Positions 1 through 8,546 of a stretch of DNA of 64,000 nt are shown piece after piece. Numbering within the stretch: position 1 is the first letter of the stretch; each line of letters begins with the position of its first letter. The notes under the pieces are model-generated. The model saw only the letters and a list, made by a program, of their open reading frames with translations, made no database searches and was not told where the DNA came from. A program made the position numbers and the translations under genes. Origin of the DNA: Neobacillus cucumis (GTDB taxonomy: Bacteria; Bacillota; Bacilli; Bacillales_B; DSM-18226); assembly GCF_023715505.1 (NCBI RefSeq), contig NZ_JAMBOH010000011.1, positions 143,525 to 207,524 on the forward strand, given 5' to 3'.

Positions 1-967
1 AGGTTGTTTCACCTTTTCGATAGTGAATTGGTATTCGATAAATCTCTTGCTTTAACTCTTTTCCTTCAATTTTTCTTAAAAGAAGGTTGACAGACATTCT
101 CGCCATCTCTTCAACTGGCTGCCTAATGGTCGAAAGGATAGGATGAAACAAATCATTGTCTTGGATTCCGTCATAGCCAATCACTTTCACATCTTCTGGA
201 ACGTTCAAACCTTTTTCTTTTGCCTTTTTAATGTACTTAGCAGCAAGAATATCTGTATTGGCAAATATTCCGTCTACTTCACCATGCTTTTGAAAGAAAC
301 GCTCGAAAAATACATCATCGTCGTAAACATCGCTGGTTTCTTCAAATGTGACATATTCTATTCCTTGAAGTTTTGCTTCGTCTTTAAATCCGTCTTTCCT
401 TAGAATGACTTCACTGTAAGCATAACTGGTTATTCCAAGATAAGCGGCTTTTTTTACTCCTGCCTTTGCTAGTTCTCTTGCAGCAATTCGCCCACCTTCA
501 TAGTTGTCAGAGGTCACACAGGTAATTTTTGTTCCAATATGACGGTCAATGCTAATAAATGGGATGTCGGTGTTCACATTTTCTTCAATGTCATTGTAGG
601 TGAGCCCGATTATACCTGCCACTTTATTTTGGTAGAACATGTCAAGGTAATAGACTTCCTTATCAGGCCTTCCCCCACTATTGCAGAGCATGAGTTTATA
701 CCCTTCCTTATCGAGTTGATCTTCGATGTAATAAGCCATTTCTGAGAAGAACGGGTGCCATATACTAGGGAGCAAAAGGGCAATCATTTTCGATTTTTGC
801 ATTTTAAAATTTCTTGCCACTTCATTGGGTATATAGTTTAATTGTTTGATTGCATCATTCACTTTCTTGATGTTCTCAGATGTAACATTTGAATGATTAT
901 TAATTACTCTTGAGACGGTGCCAACTCCAACTCCTGCTAAACTGGCAACATCTTTAATACTTGGCAC
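1..967 (-). CDS. LacI/GalR-family transcriptional repressor (3' end outside window)
   Basis: DNA-binding sugar-responsive repressor. The GTG start at 967 has GGAGG eight bases upstream. The N-terminus shows the LacI helix-turn-helix (IKDVASLAGVGVGTVSRVIN), followed by a hinge and a periplasmic-binding-protein-like effector domain (LLLPSIWHPFFSEM, later VIGYDGI and LSTIRQP). About 322 codons are in the window and only the last few residues should be missing. Two identical palindromes lie just upstream (1018-1030 and 1062-1074), so autorepression is likely. The genes it controls lie outside the window or are unknown, since the neighbouring permease is T-box controlled. Family assignment is firm; the ligand is not known. 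Confidence 0.93.
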   Translation of the reverse strand, partial: MPSIKDVASLAGVGVGTVSRVINNHSNVTSENIKKVNDAIKQLNYIPNEVARNFKMQKSKMIALLLPSIWHPFFSEMAYYIEDQLDKEGYKLMLCNSGGRPDKEVYYLDMFYQNKVAGIIGLTYNDIEENVNTDIPFISIDRHIGTKITCVTSDNYEGGRIAARELAKAGVKKAAYLGITSYAYSEVILRKDGFKDEAKLQGIEYVTFEETSDVYDDDVFFERFFQKHGEVDGIFANTDILAAKYIKKAKEKGLNVPEDVKVIGYDGIQDNDLFHPILSTIRQPVEEMARMSVNLLLRKIEGKELKQEIYRIPIHYRKGETT

Positions 968-1017
968 TACAATTACCTCCGATATTTAAACAATTTCATG
1001 TACTCATTATTCCCTCG

Positions 1018-1074
1018 TGGAAACGTTTCAATTAACTTATATGCCTATCTTATCACCCAATTGGAAACGTTTCA
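1018..1074. promoter_or_regulatory. Twin LacI-family operators
   Basis: The 13-mer TGGAAACGTTTCA occurs at 1018-1030 and again at 1062-1074, 44 bp apart (about four helical turns), directly upstream of the LacI-family gene. The central GAAACGTTTC is a perfect palindrome of the kind bound by LacI/GalR proteins. Two in-phase sites suggest cooperative or looping autorepression. It resembles a CcpA cre site but does not fit the cre consensus at the 3' end. Confidence 0.75.
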
Positions 1075-1099
1075 ATATATTTTTTAAAAAATATTAAAC

Positions 1100-1147
1100 G
1101 GGACAGTTCTTCATGCTTCAGAAGCATGAGAACCGTCCCCATGCTTC
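1100..1147. repeat. REP-family palindrome, copy 1
   Basis: Inverted copies of the GGGACAGTTCT / AGAACCGTCCCC core flank a CATGCTTC-GAAGCATG palindrome. It abuts the stop codon of the amino acid permease and could also act as its 3' hairpin. It belongs to the dispersed family at 6.9, 9.55, 33.6, 41.6, 44.0-44.2 and 51.9-52.1 kb. Confidence 0.8.
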
Positions 1148-2482
1148 CTAAGTAAGATCAGACCCCTTTTTACCGGCCATGCCCGAGCATATTACTAAAA
1201 TGATCAGAATACCTAAACAAACAAAAATACTTAATCGGTTTTCCTCACTAAAGGCAAATGCCACACAACTAATGATCAACGCCGCTGCCGTAAAGACGGT
1301 TACATAAGGGAACCCCCAGACTCGAAAATGAGGCAGTTTCTTGTATGTTTTACGAAGCTTGACCTGCGCCAAACAGATTGCAATCCACACCACTGCGACC
1401 GTAAACCCTGGTATGGCCATCAAGTACCCAAACACACGGTCTGGTGAAAAATACGCAACAAACGTCCCCCCGACAAGAACGACAGCACTCAAAATCACAC
1501 TGTATAACGGCACCCCGTTCTTAGCCACAAATGAAAACTGTTTCGGTGCTTCCCCTTCTGCTGCTAAGGAATATAACATTCGAGTACAGCCATAGATACC
1601 TGAGTTTGCGGCAGACAATACAGCAGTAATAAGGACAAAGTTCATAATATGGGCAGAACCAGGAAATCCAACCGCAGATAACACCTGGACAAACGGACTA
1701 TCCTGATTGCCGACTTCATTCCACGGAATTAACCCGCAAATGATCAGGATAGGGACTGTATAGAATATCACAATCCTCCAAATAACGCCTTTAATCACCT
1801 TAGGTAATACCTTTTCGGCATCCTTTGTTTCTGTTAACGTCAATCCAATCAGTTCTGAACCGCCATAAGAAAAGATAACAATTAATAGGGCAGAGAACAC
1901 GCCTGACCAGCCGTGTGGAAAGAACCCCTGGTGCTGCGAATAGTTTTGTAGATAGTGAGTTTCATTACTAGGAATCATCCCAAATAAAATACTTGCACCT
2001 AGGATAATAAATAAAACAATCATGGTAATTTTAATACCAGCGAACCAAAATTCGAACTCTCCGTACTTCTTAACATTCATAAAGTTGATCGCCACAATAA
2101 AAATAGCGCTAATAAAACTTAATGACCATAAAGACATTGAAGGAAACCAGTACTGCAGAAAGCTTCCTGCTGCTATTACCTCAATCACACAAACGGTGAG
2201 CCACATGAAACAGTACAGCCACCCAATCACAAAGGATACTCTAGCTCCAAATGCTAATCGAATAAATCCTTTCATATTCAGACTAGGATAGGCAATCGCC
2301 ATTTCGGCAATGGCACTCATGACAACAAGCAGCAATATGCCTGCGAAAAGATAGGAAAATATAACAGCAGGCCCCGCAATCGATACCGTTTCCGATGTCC
2401 CTTTAAATATACCTGTGCCAATGGCTCCCCCGATGGCCATCAATCGGATATGCCGTGGCAATAATCTTTTTTGTAATTCCAA
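1148..2482 (-). CDS. APC-family amino acid permease, T-box controlled (YvbW/YbxG-like)
   Basis: Cytoplasmic-membrane amino acid/proton symporter of the APC superfamily, 444 aa with about 12 hydrophobic segments. The N-terminus carries the family signature GGAIGTGIFKGT (about residues 18-29), and a charged loop PRHIRLMAIGG precedes TM1. The start is TTG at 2482, with AGGAGG spaced about eight bases upstream. A T-box leader directly upstream (2586-2812) ties expression to one uncharged tRNA, so this is probably an importer for the cognate amino acid. In B. subtilis the T-box-controlled relative is YvbW (leucine class). The substrate cannot be fixed here because the specifier codon is ambiguous (Leu or Phe). 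Confidence 0.88.
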   Translation of the reverse strand: MELQKRLLPRHIRLMAIGGAIGTGIFKGTSETVSIAGPAVIFSYLFAGILLLVVMSAIAEMAIAYPSLNMKGFIRLAFGARVSFVIGWLYCFMWLTVCVIEVIAAGSFLQYWFPSMSLWSLSFISAIFIVAINFMNVKKYGEFEFWFAGIKITMIVLFIILGASILFGMIPSNETHYLQNYSQHQGFFPHGWSGVFSALLIVIFSYGGSELIGLTLTETKDAEKVLPKVIKGVIWRIVIFYTVPILIICGLIPWNEVGNQDSPFVQVLSAVGFPGSAHIMNFVLITAVLSAANSGIYGCTRMLYSLAAEGEAPKQFSFVAKNGVPLYSVILSAVVLVGGTFVAYFSPDRVFGYLMAIPGFTVAVVWIAICLAQVKLRKTYKKLPHFRVWGFPYVTVFTAAALIISCVAFAFSEENRLSIFVCLGILIILVICSGMAGKKGSDLT

Positions 2483-2585
2483 AATAGTTTCCTCCTATTT
2501 AATATAACTATGAAAGGGTCGCTGATTTACCGCAATGGGTAGCTGGACACTCCCTCGGGCAATGTAAAAAAAGCCCAACAAACAC

Positions 2586-2812
2586 AAAAAGCCCCTACTG
2601 ATCCTATCAGTAGGGACGACTTTTTATCGCGGTACCACCCTAGTTGCAGACAAAGTCTGCCTCTCGACTTTGTTAACGGTCCATCGACCGTCTTTCCCTC
2701 ATAAAGGTCCACTTTATTTCGAAAAAGATGCTCAGGGATCGAAGTTCATCCTTATCTTGTACTGATTTGCACCTTCCATCAGCTCTCTGAAAACAGTGAG
2801 ATAAGCACTACT
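2586..2812 (-). promoter_or_regulatory. T-box riboswitch leader of the amino acid permease
   Basis: On the minus strand the T-box motif AGGGTGGTACCGCG lies at 2641-2628. It is followed by a terminator hairpin (CCCTACTGAT / ATCAGTAGGG, 2615-2592) and a T run. Upstream lies stem I, with AGAGAG, a CTGAT...ATCAG apical arm containing GGTGCAAAT, and a 3' loop GATGAACTTCGATC that must hold the specifier. CTT (Leu) and TTC (Phe) can both be read in that loop. The leader ends about 100 bp before the permease start. Short open frames inside it are not genes. Confidence 0.95.
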
Positions 2813-3020
2813 AATATTCCCTTCATTGCTCAATTATGTAAATTTTAAAGAATTAGTTCCAAATTTCAAGTATGTTCTGTATTATAAAATTTGAATTATT
2901 ATTCTGTCAATAATTTTTTCAAAATAATATATTAGGAAAGATTTATATCAGCAACTCCTATAGCTTACTACAAAAAAAGGTGTTAAAATAAATCAAATTC
3001 AACAAGAAGGAGCACATATA

Positions 3021-4373
3021 ATGCAACAAAAAATATCCTTTTCAACCTATGCAGTCATCGGTACCATGCTGTTCGGAATGTTCTTTGGTGCAGGTAACTT
3101 AATTTTCCCTATCCAAATGGGACAACTTGCCGGAACAAACTTTTGGCCAGCTCTAATCGGCTTCCTAGTTACAGCGATAGGCCTCCCGTTTATGGGCATT
3201 TTGGCATTTGGTTTATCCGGAAGTAACGGCCTGCGTGACTTAGCAGGCCGTGTCCATCCAGTATTTGGCGTCGTGTTCGCAATGGCTCTATACCTAACCA
3301 TTGGACCATTTTTTGCGATTCCGCGTACAGCAACCGTACCATTTGTGGTTGGTTTCGAACCGTTTATAAATCCAGAACACACCAGTTTATATCTCGGGCT
3401 CTTTAGCTTCCTATTTTTTGCCATCGTATATTATTTCTCATTAAATCCTGCAAAAATTATCGACTATATCGGAAAATATCTAACACCGGCATTTTTAGTT
3501 TTTTTATTCTTCCTAATTATTATTGCGATCGTCAAGCCGATGGGACACTTCGATAAGCCGACAGGCGACTATCGTGGATTGGCATTTATTACGGGCTTTA
3601 AAGAAGGATATAATACGATGGATGCCCTCGCATCACTAGCTTTCGGGATTGTTGTCATCAATGCTATTAAGGGACAAGGCATCACCGACACGAAGACGAT
3701 TGCGAAAGCAACTTGGAAATCAGGTATCTTCGCTATGGCGCTAATGATGCTGATTTACGGCCTCATTACGTATATGGGGGCATCCAGCGTATCGGCTATC
3801 GGTACATTCGATAATGGCGGGTTGATCTTTGCTAAGGTTGCTCAGCATTATTTCGGACCATTCGGTGCGATTTTACTTGCGATTATAATCGTACTAGCAT
3901 GTTTAAAAACTAGCATTGGCCTAATTACATCGTGCAGTGAATTTTTCAATAGTGTTTTTCCAAAAGTAAGCTATAAAATGTTCGTACTAATCCTATGCCT
4001 GGTATCATTTATTATCGCCAACTTTGGCTTAAACAATATTATTCAATTTGCAGTACCGGTCCTTATGTTATTGTATCCTTTAGCGATTGTTCTGATTTTG
4101 TTAGCGCTAAGCTCCTCATTATTCAAGCATAAGCAAAGTGTCTATGCTGCGTCTATGTTCCTTACTTTTTGTGTTAGTTTCTTCGATGGATACAGCACAT
4201 TAGCCAGCAGTTTACCTGGAGCGACTAATACTTTATTCGAATCGATTAAGTCGGCTTACATTGAGTATTTACCACTTTACAGTATTGGCCTTGGATGGAT
4301 GTTACCAGCCTTAGTCGGTGCGATTATCGGTTATTTTTGGCCGACGAACTCTAAAAAAGTGGCAATAGAATAA
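3021..4373 (+). CDS. brnQ: Branched-chain amino acid:cation symporter BrnQ (LIVCS family)
   Basis: Membrane transporter for leucine, isoleucine and valine, 450 aa with about 12 TM helices, the usual family length. The N-terminal signature MLFGMFFGAGNLIFPIQMG and the later SFFDGYSTLASSLP are typical of BrnQ. The ATG start has AGAAGGAG at good spacing, and a terminator hairpin follows at 4380-4413. It lies divergent from the T-box permease, so two amino acid importers share a roughly 200-bp AT-rich promoter region. Within this, AATTTTTTCAAAATA (2912-2926) is three mismatches from the CodY box. CodY control would be expected for brnQ but is only weakly supported here. Confidence 0.93.
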   Translation: MQQKISFSTYAVIGTMLFGMFFGAGNLIFPIQMGQLAGTNFWPALIGFLVTAIGLPFMGILAFGLSGSNGLRDLAGRVHPVFGVVFAMALYLTIGPFFAIPRTATVPFVVGFEPFINPEHTSLYLGLFSFLFFAIVYYFSLNPAKIIDYIGKYLTPAFLVFLFFLIIIAIVKPMGHFDKPTGDYRGLAFITGFKEGYNTMDALASLAFGIVVINAIKGQGITDTKTIAKATWKSGIFAMALMMLIYGLITYMGASSVSAIGTFDNGGLIFAKVAQHYFGPFGAILLAIIIVLACLKTSIGLITSCSEFFNSVFPKVSYKMFVLILCLVSFIIANFGLNNIIQFAVPVLMLLYPLAIVLILLALSSSLFKHKQSVYAASMFLTFCVSFFDGYSTLASSLPGATNTLFESIKSAYIEYLPLYSIGLGWMLPALVGAIIGYFWPTNSKKVAIE

Positions 4374-4379
4374 TAACAA

Positions 4380-4413
4380 GAAAACCACCCTTTAAACGGG
4401 GTGGTTCTCTTGT
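4380..4413 (+). terminator. Rho-independent terminator of brnQ
   Basis: Hairpin with stems CCACCC and GGGTGG (ACCACCC...GGGGTGGT) and a following TTCTCTTGTT, seven bases after the brnQ stop. Confidence 0.7.
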
Positions 4414-4466
4414 TATATGGAACTTTTACTAAACCTTATATCTTCCTCAGCTTTAAGATAAAAAAC

Positions 4467-4500
4467 CCAACCTCCATTCAAAAAGTGAAGTTGGGTTTTC
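4467..4500 (-). terminator. Terminator of the minus-strand CotF-like pair
   Basis: AAAACCCAAC and GTTGGGTTTT form a 10-bp stem just beyond the stop of the 4505-4816 gene. It has A/T-rich tails on both sides and could act bidirectionally with the brnQ terminator. Confidence 0.7.
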
Positions 4501-4504
4501 CCTA

Positions 4505-4816
4505 TTAGCTATTTGATTTTTCAGCCAGGTTTGTTGCTGTACTTGCAGCAGTCAAATCAACCTGGAGCTGCTCACTCAACTCATGTGGATGATAGTATCC
4601 CTTTGCAATCATATAATTGGTAATATTCTCATGGGTTTGAATGGCATCTCTTAACTGTGCTCTTAAAGCAGTTCGTAATTCTGGAGTAGCCGCTTCAGTA
4701 AGAGCAACCGTATAGTTTCTTACCCCTGCTTTGGCAGCGATTAAAAAGTCGGTGGCGATCACCTGATCGGTCATCCCGCCCATCCCCATCAAATTTTGAA
4801 TAAATGAGTTCATCAC
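4505..4816 (-). CDS. CotF-family spore coat protein (YraF/YraD-like)
   Basis: Small helical spore-associated protein of the CotF family, 103 aa. It shows the family block TDFLIAAKAGVRNY, then AALTEAATPELR-like and an IQTHENITNYMIAKGYYHP helix, a ferritin-like helical-bundle pattern. It overlaps the upstream 4813-5016 gene by four bases (ATGA), so the two are translationally coupled. A mirror-image pair lies divergently at 5162-5746. Paired short plus long CotF-like genes next to an adh gene match the yraD/E/F/G-adhB neighbourhood of B. subtilis, which is expressed during sporulation. Confidence 0.85.
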   Translation of the reverse strand: MMNSFIQNLMGMGGMTDQVIATDFLIAAKAGVRNYTVALTEAATPELRTALRAQLRDAIQTHENITNYMIAKGYYHPHELSEQLQVDLTAASTATNLAEKSNS

Positions 4817-5016
4817 TGCGCCTCCCGATTGGTTAAAAATTGCTGTAATTGTTCAATATGAAGCTGGCCAGTTGTAACATCATTTTCAAGTATCGTTTTT
4901 AATTCTTCATCCTGAACGAGTGCCCCCATTGTGGCTGATTTGGTCAGACAAAGGTTTTTAAAGGTCAACAATTCATGTAAATCGAGAGTTTCATGAAGCC
5001 CCAAAAATTTTACCAT
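4813..5016 (-). CDS. Small CotF-like spore protein (YraE/YraG-like)
   Basis: A 67-aa protein with the motif LGLHETLDLHELLTFKNLCL, shared with the divergent 5162-5371 product (LALHETLETHEIINFKTVCL). This pattern is typical of the short CotF-like partners YraE and YraG. The ATG start has GGAG at proper spacing. It is the first gene of a two-gene operon with 4505-4816. It probably associates with the spore coat; the biochemical role is unknown. Confidence 0.82.
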   Translation of the reverse strand: MVKFLGLHETLDLHELLTFKNLCLTKSATMGALVQDEELKTILENDVTTGQLHIEQLQQFLTNREAQ

Positions 5017-5161
5017 TTAGTTCACTCCATTAATTTCAGTCTTTTCGTTCCCTTATATTTTCAATAAATTGTGATCTATATTCATTATTTTTTTAGTTTA
5101 AATTGATTTGTTTGGAGAAAATATCTCTAGTTAGAAATGTTAAGAAACGGAGGTGCGAAAA

Positions 5162-5371
5162 ATGGACCAAGAAAAATTAGCCTTACACGAAACATTAGAA
5201 ACGCATGAAATTATTAATTTTAAAACCGTCTGTCTGCTTCGATCTAAATTAATGCAGGGAATTTGCTTCAATAATGAATTAAAACAATTAATGGAAAAAG
5301 ATGTGAAGCAATCCATTCAGGATATAAATGAACTACTCCCCTTTTATAAACAAAGCCAAATACTTCATTAA
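5162..5371 (+). CDS. Small CotF-like spore protein (YraE/YraG-like), divergent copy
   Basis: Product of 69 aa, paralogous to the 4813-5016 protein across most of its length (LHETL-x-HE-x-x-x-FK-x-x-CL, then ELK-x-x-x-x-x-DV). I chose ATG 5162 over an in-frame GTG at 5153 because GGAGG (5149-5153) overlaps the GTG and sits eight bases before the ATG. It is the first of three genes (small CotF-like, CotF-like, alcohol dehydrogenase) with gaps of 15 bases each, so almost certainly one operon. Confidence 0.85.
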   Translation: MDQEKLALHETLETHEIINFKTVCLLRSKLMQGICFNNELKQLMEKDVKQSIQDINELLPFYKQSQILH

Positions 5372-5386
5372 TCTGGAGGTGAAAAG

Positions 5387-5746
5387 ATGCAAGATTATTT
5401 AGACCCACGGAATGCAGAGGGCATGCCTAATTTAGCAGATTCCACGTTTGCCATGGATTTTTTAATATCAGTTAAAAGCGGAATTCGCAATTATGGCTTT
5501 GCGATTACAGAGACGACAAACCCTGAACTAAGAAGAATACTAACCAAGCAACTCGAAGCCGCTCTTGATTTACATGGCGAAATCTCCGATCTCATGATAA
5601 AAAACAAATGGCTCCATCCTTATAATTTTAAAGATCAGTATCCGATTGACCTAAAAGGCGCAGAAACGGCGGTACAAATCGCCCAAATGACTCTCTTCCC
5701 TAATGACACGGACAGGGGCGGAATGTTTGCTACACCAAATGAATAA
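5387..5746 (+). CDS. CotF-family spore coat protein
   Basis: A 119-aa CotF-type protein. The core MDFLISVKSGIRNYGFAITE aligns with TDFLIAAKAGVRNYTVALTE of the divergent copy, followed by ETTNPELRRIL and a DLHGEISDLMIKNKWLHP helix. It has a longer N-terminus (MQDYLDPRNAEGMP) and C-terminus than its paralogue. It is preceded by CTGGAGGTG and followed 15 bases later by the dehydrogenase gene. A spore coat location is inferred from the family. Confidence 0.87.
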   Translation: MQDYLDPRNAEGMPNLADSTFAMDFLISVKSGIRNYGFAITETTNPELRRILTKQLEAALDLHGEISDLMIKNKWLHPYNFKDQYPIDLKGAETAVQIAQMTLFPNDTDRGGMFATPNE

Positions 5747-5761
5747 AAGGAGGGGTACTAG

Positions 5762-6898
5762 ATGAAAGCTGTTACTTACCAAGGGATTAAGAATGTAGAA
5801 GTGAGAGAGGTAAAAGATCCCTCAATTAAAAACTCAGATGATATTATCGTAAAAGTTACATCCTCCGCGATCTGCGGGTCCGACCTCCACTTAATTCATG
5901 GCATGATTCCCAATACGCCTACGGATTTTGTGATTGGTCACGAACCAATGGGTGTGGTCGAGGAAGTGGGACCAGATGTCCGAAACCTAAAAAAAGGGGA
6001 TCGGGTCATTATCCCTTTTAATGTGAGCTGCGGAACTTGCTGGTATTGTCAGCATGACCTAACCAGCCAATGTGATAATTCCAATCCACATGGTGATATG
6101 GGAGGTTTTTTTGGATACTCCGAATCAACTGGAGGCTATGCTGGCGGGCAAGCAGAATATATGAGGGTACCGTACGGGAATTTCACCCCTTTTAAAATCC
6201 CTGAAAATTGTGAAATGGAAGATGAGAAACTGGTATTGCTTGCAGATGCGGCCTCGACAGCTTACTGGTCTGTTGATCATGCTGGTGTGAAAGATGGGGA
6301 TACAGTCGTCATTCTAGGCTGCGGTCCCGTTGGCTTGCTTGCACAAAAATTCGCCTGGTATAAAGGAGCTAAACGGGTCATTGCTGTTGATTATATTGAC
6401 TACCGTTTGCAGCATGCCAAACGGACCAACAACGTGGAAATTGTCAATTTTGAACAGCATGAAAACACAGGCCTCTACTTAAAGGAAATCACGAAAGGCG
6501 GAGCTGACATCGTCATTGATGCAGTCGGGATGGATGGCAAGTGGACACCGATGGAATTTCTGGCAAGCGGTCTAAAGCTTCAAGGTGGAGCAATGGGTGC
6601 CATTGTCATTGCCAGTCAGGCAGTTCGAAAAGGCGGCACGATTCAAATCACCGGTGTCTATGGCGGACGCTATAATGGTTTCCCACTCGGAGATTTATTC
6701 CAGCGAAATATCGACATAAAAGCAGGACAAGCACCCGTTATTCCTTATATGCCTTTTCTTTATGATTTATTTTCATCCGGAAAAATCGACCCTAGTGATG
6801 TAGTAACACATGTCCTCCCCTTAGATCAAGCAAAGCATGGTTATGAAGTATTTGATACCAGAACAGAAGATTGTATAAAAGTAGTGTTAAAACCATAA
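5762..6898 (+). CDS. adhB: Zinc-dependent alcohol/formaldehyde-type dehydrogenase (AdhB-like)
   Basis: Medium-chain zinc dehydrogenase, 378 aa. Catalytic zinc ligands are visible in AICGSDLHLIHG and GHEPMGVVEEVG. The structural-zinc cysteine cluster is SCGTCWYCQHDLTSQC, and the NAD-binding Rossmann motif is VVILGCGPVGLLAQ. The long insert before FKIPE is typical of the glutathione-independent formaldehyde dehydrogenase/AdhB group. It sits in an operon with two CotF-like genes, as adhB does in the yra cluster of B. subtilis, which suggests sporulation-stage expression. The start has AAAGGAGG. Substrate is not established; the symbol is given by synteny and similarity. Confidence 0.85.
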   Translation: MKAVTYQGIKNVEVREVKDPSIKNSDDIIVKVTSSAICGSDLHLIHGMIPNTPTDFVIGHEPMGVVEEVGPDVRNLKKGDRVIIPFNVSCGTCWYCQHDLTSQCDNSNPHGDMGGFFGYSESTGGYAGGQAEYMRVPYGNFTPFKIPENCEMEDEKLVLLADAASTAYWSVDHAGVKDGDTVVILGCGPVGLLAQKFAWYKGAKRVIAVDYIDYRLQHAKRTNNVEIVNFEQHENTGLYLKEITKGGADIVIDAVGMDGKWTPMEFLASGLKLQGGAMGAIVIASQAVRKGGTIQITGVYGGRYNGFPLGDLFQRNIDIKAGQAPVIPYMPFLYDLFSSGKIDPSDVVTHVLPLDQAKHGYEVFDTRTEDCIKVVLKP

Positions 6899-6904
6899 AT
6901 AAGC

Positions 6905-6946
6905 GCGGATAAGCGCGGGGACGGTTCTTGCTCCTTTTGCTCCCCC
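6905..6946. repeat. REP-family element, copy 2
   Basis: GCGCGGGGACGGTTCTTGCT (6913-6932) followed by CCTTTTGCTCCCC. It carries the shared core GGGGACGGTTCT and lies between the adhB stop and the amylase gene. It is preceded by a short direct repeat AAGCGCGG (6902 and 6911). Confidence 0.75.
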
Positions 6947-7018
6947 TGGATTAACTTGGTGTCTAACTGGGTAAACACTCTATGCTCGATGATTTGATGA
7001 ACAAGGGGGAAGCAGTGC

Positions 7019-8479
7019 ATGGAAAGAAATAAAACGATTATGCAATTTTTCGAGTGGCATCTAGAACCGGATGGCACTCATTGGACCCGTCTGAAGGAAA
7101 TGGCCCCGCAACTAAAGGAAAAAGGCATCTCCTCCATTTGGATACCTCCCGTGACAAAAGCGTCCTCACCGGACAATAATGGTTATGCTCCATACGATTT
7201 ATATGATCTGGGTGAATTCAATCAAAAAGGATCCACTCGGACAAAGTATGGAACGAAACAGGAACTAATCGAAGCCATATCCGCGTGCCATAACTACGGC
7301 ATAAAAGTTTATGTAGATGTCGTGATGAACCATAAAGCAGGGGCGGACGAAACTCAAACGTTTAAAGCGGTTGAAGTCAACCAGGAGAACCGGATGGAAG
7401 ATATATCGGAACCCTTTGAAATTGAAGGCTGGACAAAGTTCACCTTTCCAGGACGTGCAGGAAAATATTCTTCTTTTCAATGGGGGTTCGAGCATTTCAA
7501 TGGAACTGATTGTGATGAAAAGACAGGAAAAATAGGAATCTATCGAATTCTAGGAGACCACAAGGATTGGAGCAAAAACGTCGATCACGAATTCGGCAAT
7601 TATGACTATTTAATGTTTGCCAATATTGATTATAACCATCCCGAAGTCAAAAAAGAAATGATTAAATGGGGCGAATGGCTTGCTGATACCCTTAACTGTG
7701 ATGGATACCGTCTCGATGCCATCAAGCATATAAACCATGATTTTATTCGCGAGTTTGTAAATGAGATGCGTAAACACCGCGGCGAGGATTTCTATATGGT
7801 AGGGGAATTCTGGAAACATGATTTGCATGCCTGCCAGGTATTCCTTGATCGTGTCGACAATCATATCGATTTGTTTGATGTTGCCTTGCATTATAAACTG
7901 CACCAAGCCTCCATCGAAGGAGCAGATTTCGATTTAACCCGCATCTTTGAAGACACCCTTGTAAGTTCTCACCCCGAGCATGCGGTTACCTTTGTTGATA
8001 ATCATGACACCCAACCAGAGGAATCCCTGGAATCATGGGTCCAAGACTGGTTTAAGCCTAGCGCTTATGCCTTGATTCTTCTACGGCAAGAGGGATATCC
8101 ATGCATTTTCTATGGCGATTATTATGGTATTAGAGGCCCAGAGCCTGAAGAAGGAAAAAAGGAAATTCTGGATTCTCTGCTTTTTGCCCGCTATCATAGA
8201 GCTTACGGGGAACAGCATGATTACTTCAATCATCCAAATACAATCGGCTGGGTTCGGCTTGGTGTTAAAGATGTTAAGCATTCCGGATGTGCTGTTGTGA
8301 TTTCCAATGGAGATGATGGAGAGAAAAGAATGTACGTTGGCAAGAGAAAAGCTGGCGAAACATGGGTAGACCTGACCAACTCAAGGGATGAGCAAATTGT
8401 CATCGAAGAAGATGGATATGCGACTTTCCCAGTTAACGGAGGAAGTGTTTCGGTATGGGCTTGCGTTCCTAAAGAGTAA
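7019..8479 (+). CDS. Cytoplasmic alpha-amylase, GH13 (subfamily 5 type)
   Basis: Endo-acting alpha-1,4-glucan hydrolase, 486 aa, with no signal peptide (it begins MERNKTIMQFFEWHLEPDG), so intracellular; probable substrate is glycogen or imported maltodextrin. The (beta/alpha)8 barrel signatures are VDVVMNHK (about 99-106), GYRLDAIKHI with nucleophile D233, GEFW with acid/base E263, and FVDNHDTQ with D330. A C-terminal beta domain ends SVWACVP. The ATG start has AAGGGGGA eight bases upstream. It is a single-gene unit with a terminator at 8485-8530. Length and motifs match the cytoplasmic GH13_5 amylases of bacilli and enterics. Confidence 0.93.
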   Translation: MERNKTIMQFFEWHLEPDGTHWTRLKEMAPQLKEKGISSIWIPPVTKASSPDNNGYAPYDLYDLGEFNQKGSTRTKYGTKQELIEAISACHNYGIKVYVDVVMNHKAGADETQTFKAVEVNQENRMEDISEPFEIEGWTKFTFPGRAGKYSSFQWGFEHFNGTDCDEKTGKIGIYRILGDHKDWSKNVDHEFGNYDYLMFANIDYNHPEVKKEMIKWGEWLADTLNCDGYRLDAIKHINHDFIREFVNEMRKHRGEDFYMVGEFWKHDLHACQVFLDRVDNHIDLFDVALHYKLHQASIEGADFDLTRIFEDTLVSSHPEHAVTFVDNHDTQPEESLESWVQDWFKPSAYALILLRQEGYPCIFYGDYYGIRGPEPEEGKKEILDSLLFARYHRAYGEQHDYFNHPNTIGWVRLGVKDVKHSGCAVVISNGDDGEKRMYVGKRKAGETWVDLTNSRDEQIVIEEDGYATFPVNGGSVSVWACVPKE

Positions 8480-8484
8480 AAATA

Positions 8485-8530
8485 AAGGGCTGTTACTTGA
8501 ATTCCAGTTTCAAGAGAACAGCCCTTTTAT
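8485..8530. terminator. Bidirectional terminator between amylase and EamA gene
   Basis: AAAGGGCTGTT pairs with AACAGCCCTTTT around a loop of about 20 bases. It lies six bases after the amylase stop and 17 bases beyond the stop of the convergent EamA gene. Confidence 0.8.
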
Positions 8531-8546
8531 TTCACTAACTATTTTT

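Noticed and set aside
1018..1030. CcpA cre site
   Set aside because: The palindrome does not satisfy the CA at the 3' end of the cre consensus, and it is duplicated next to a LacI-family gene, which explains it better.
2527..2712. 61-aa minus-strand ORF
   Set aside because: It lies wholly within the T-box leader and its terminator; the sequence is explained by RNA structure.
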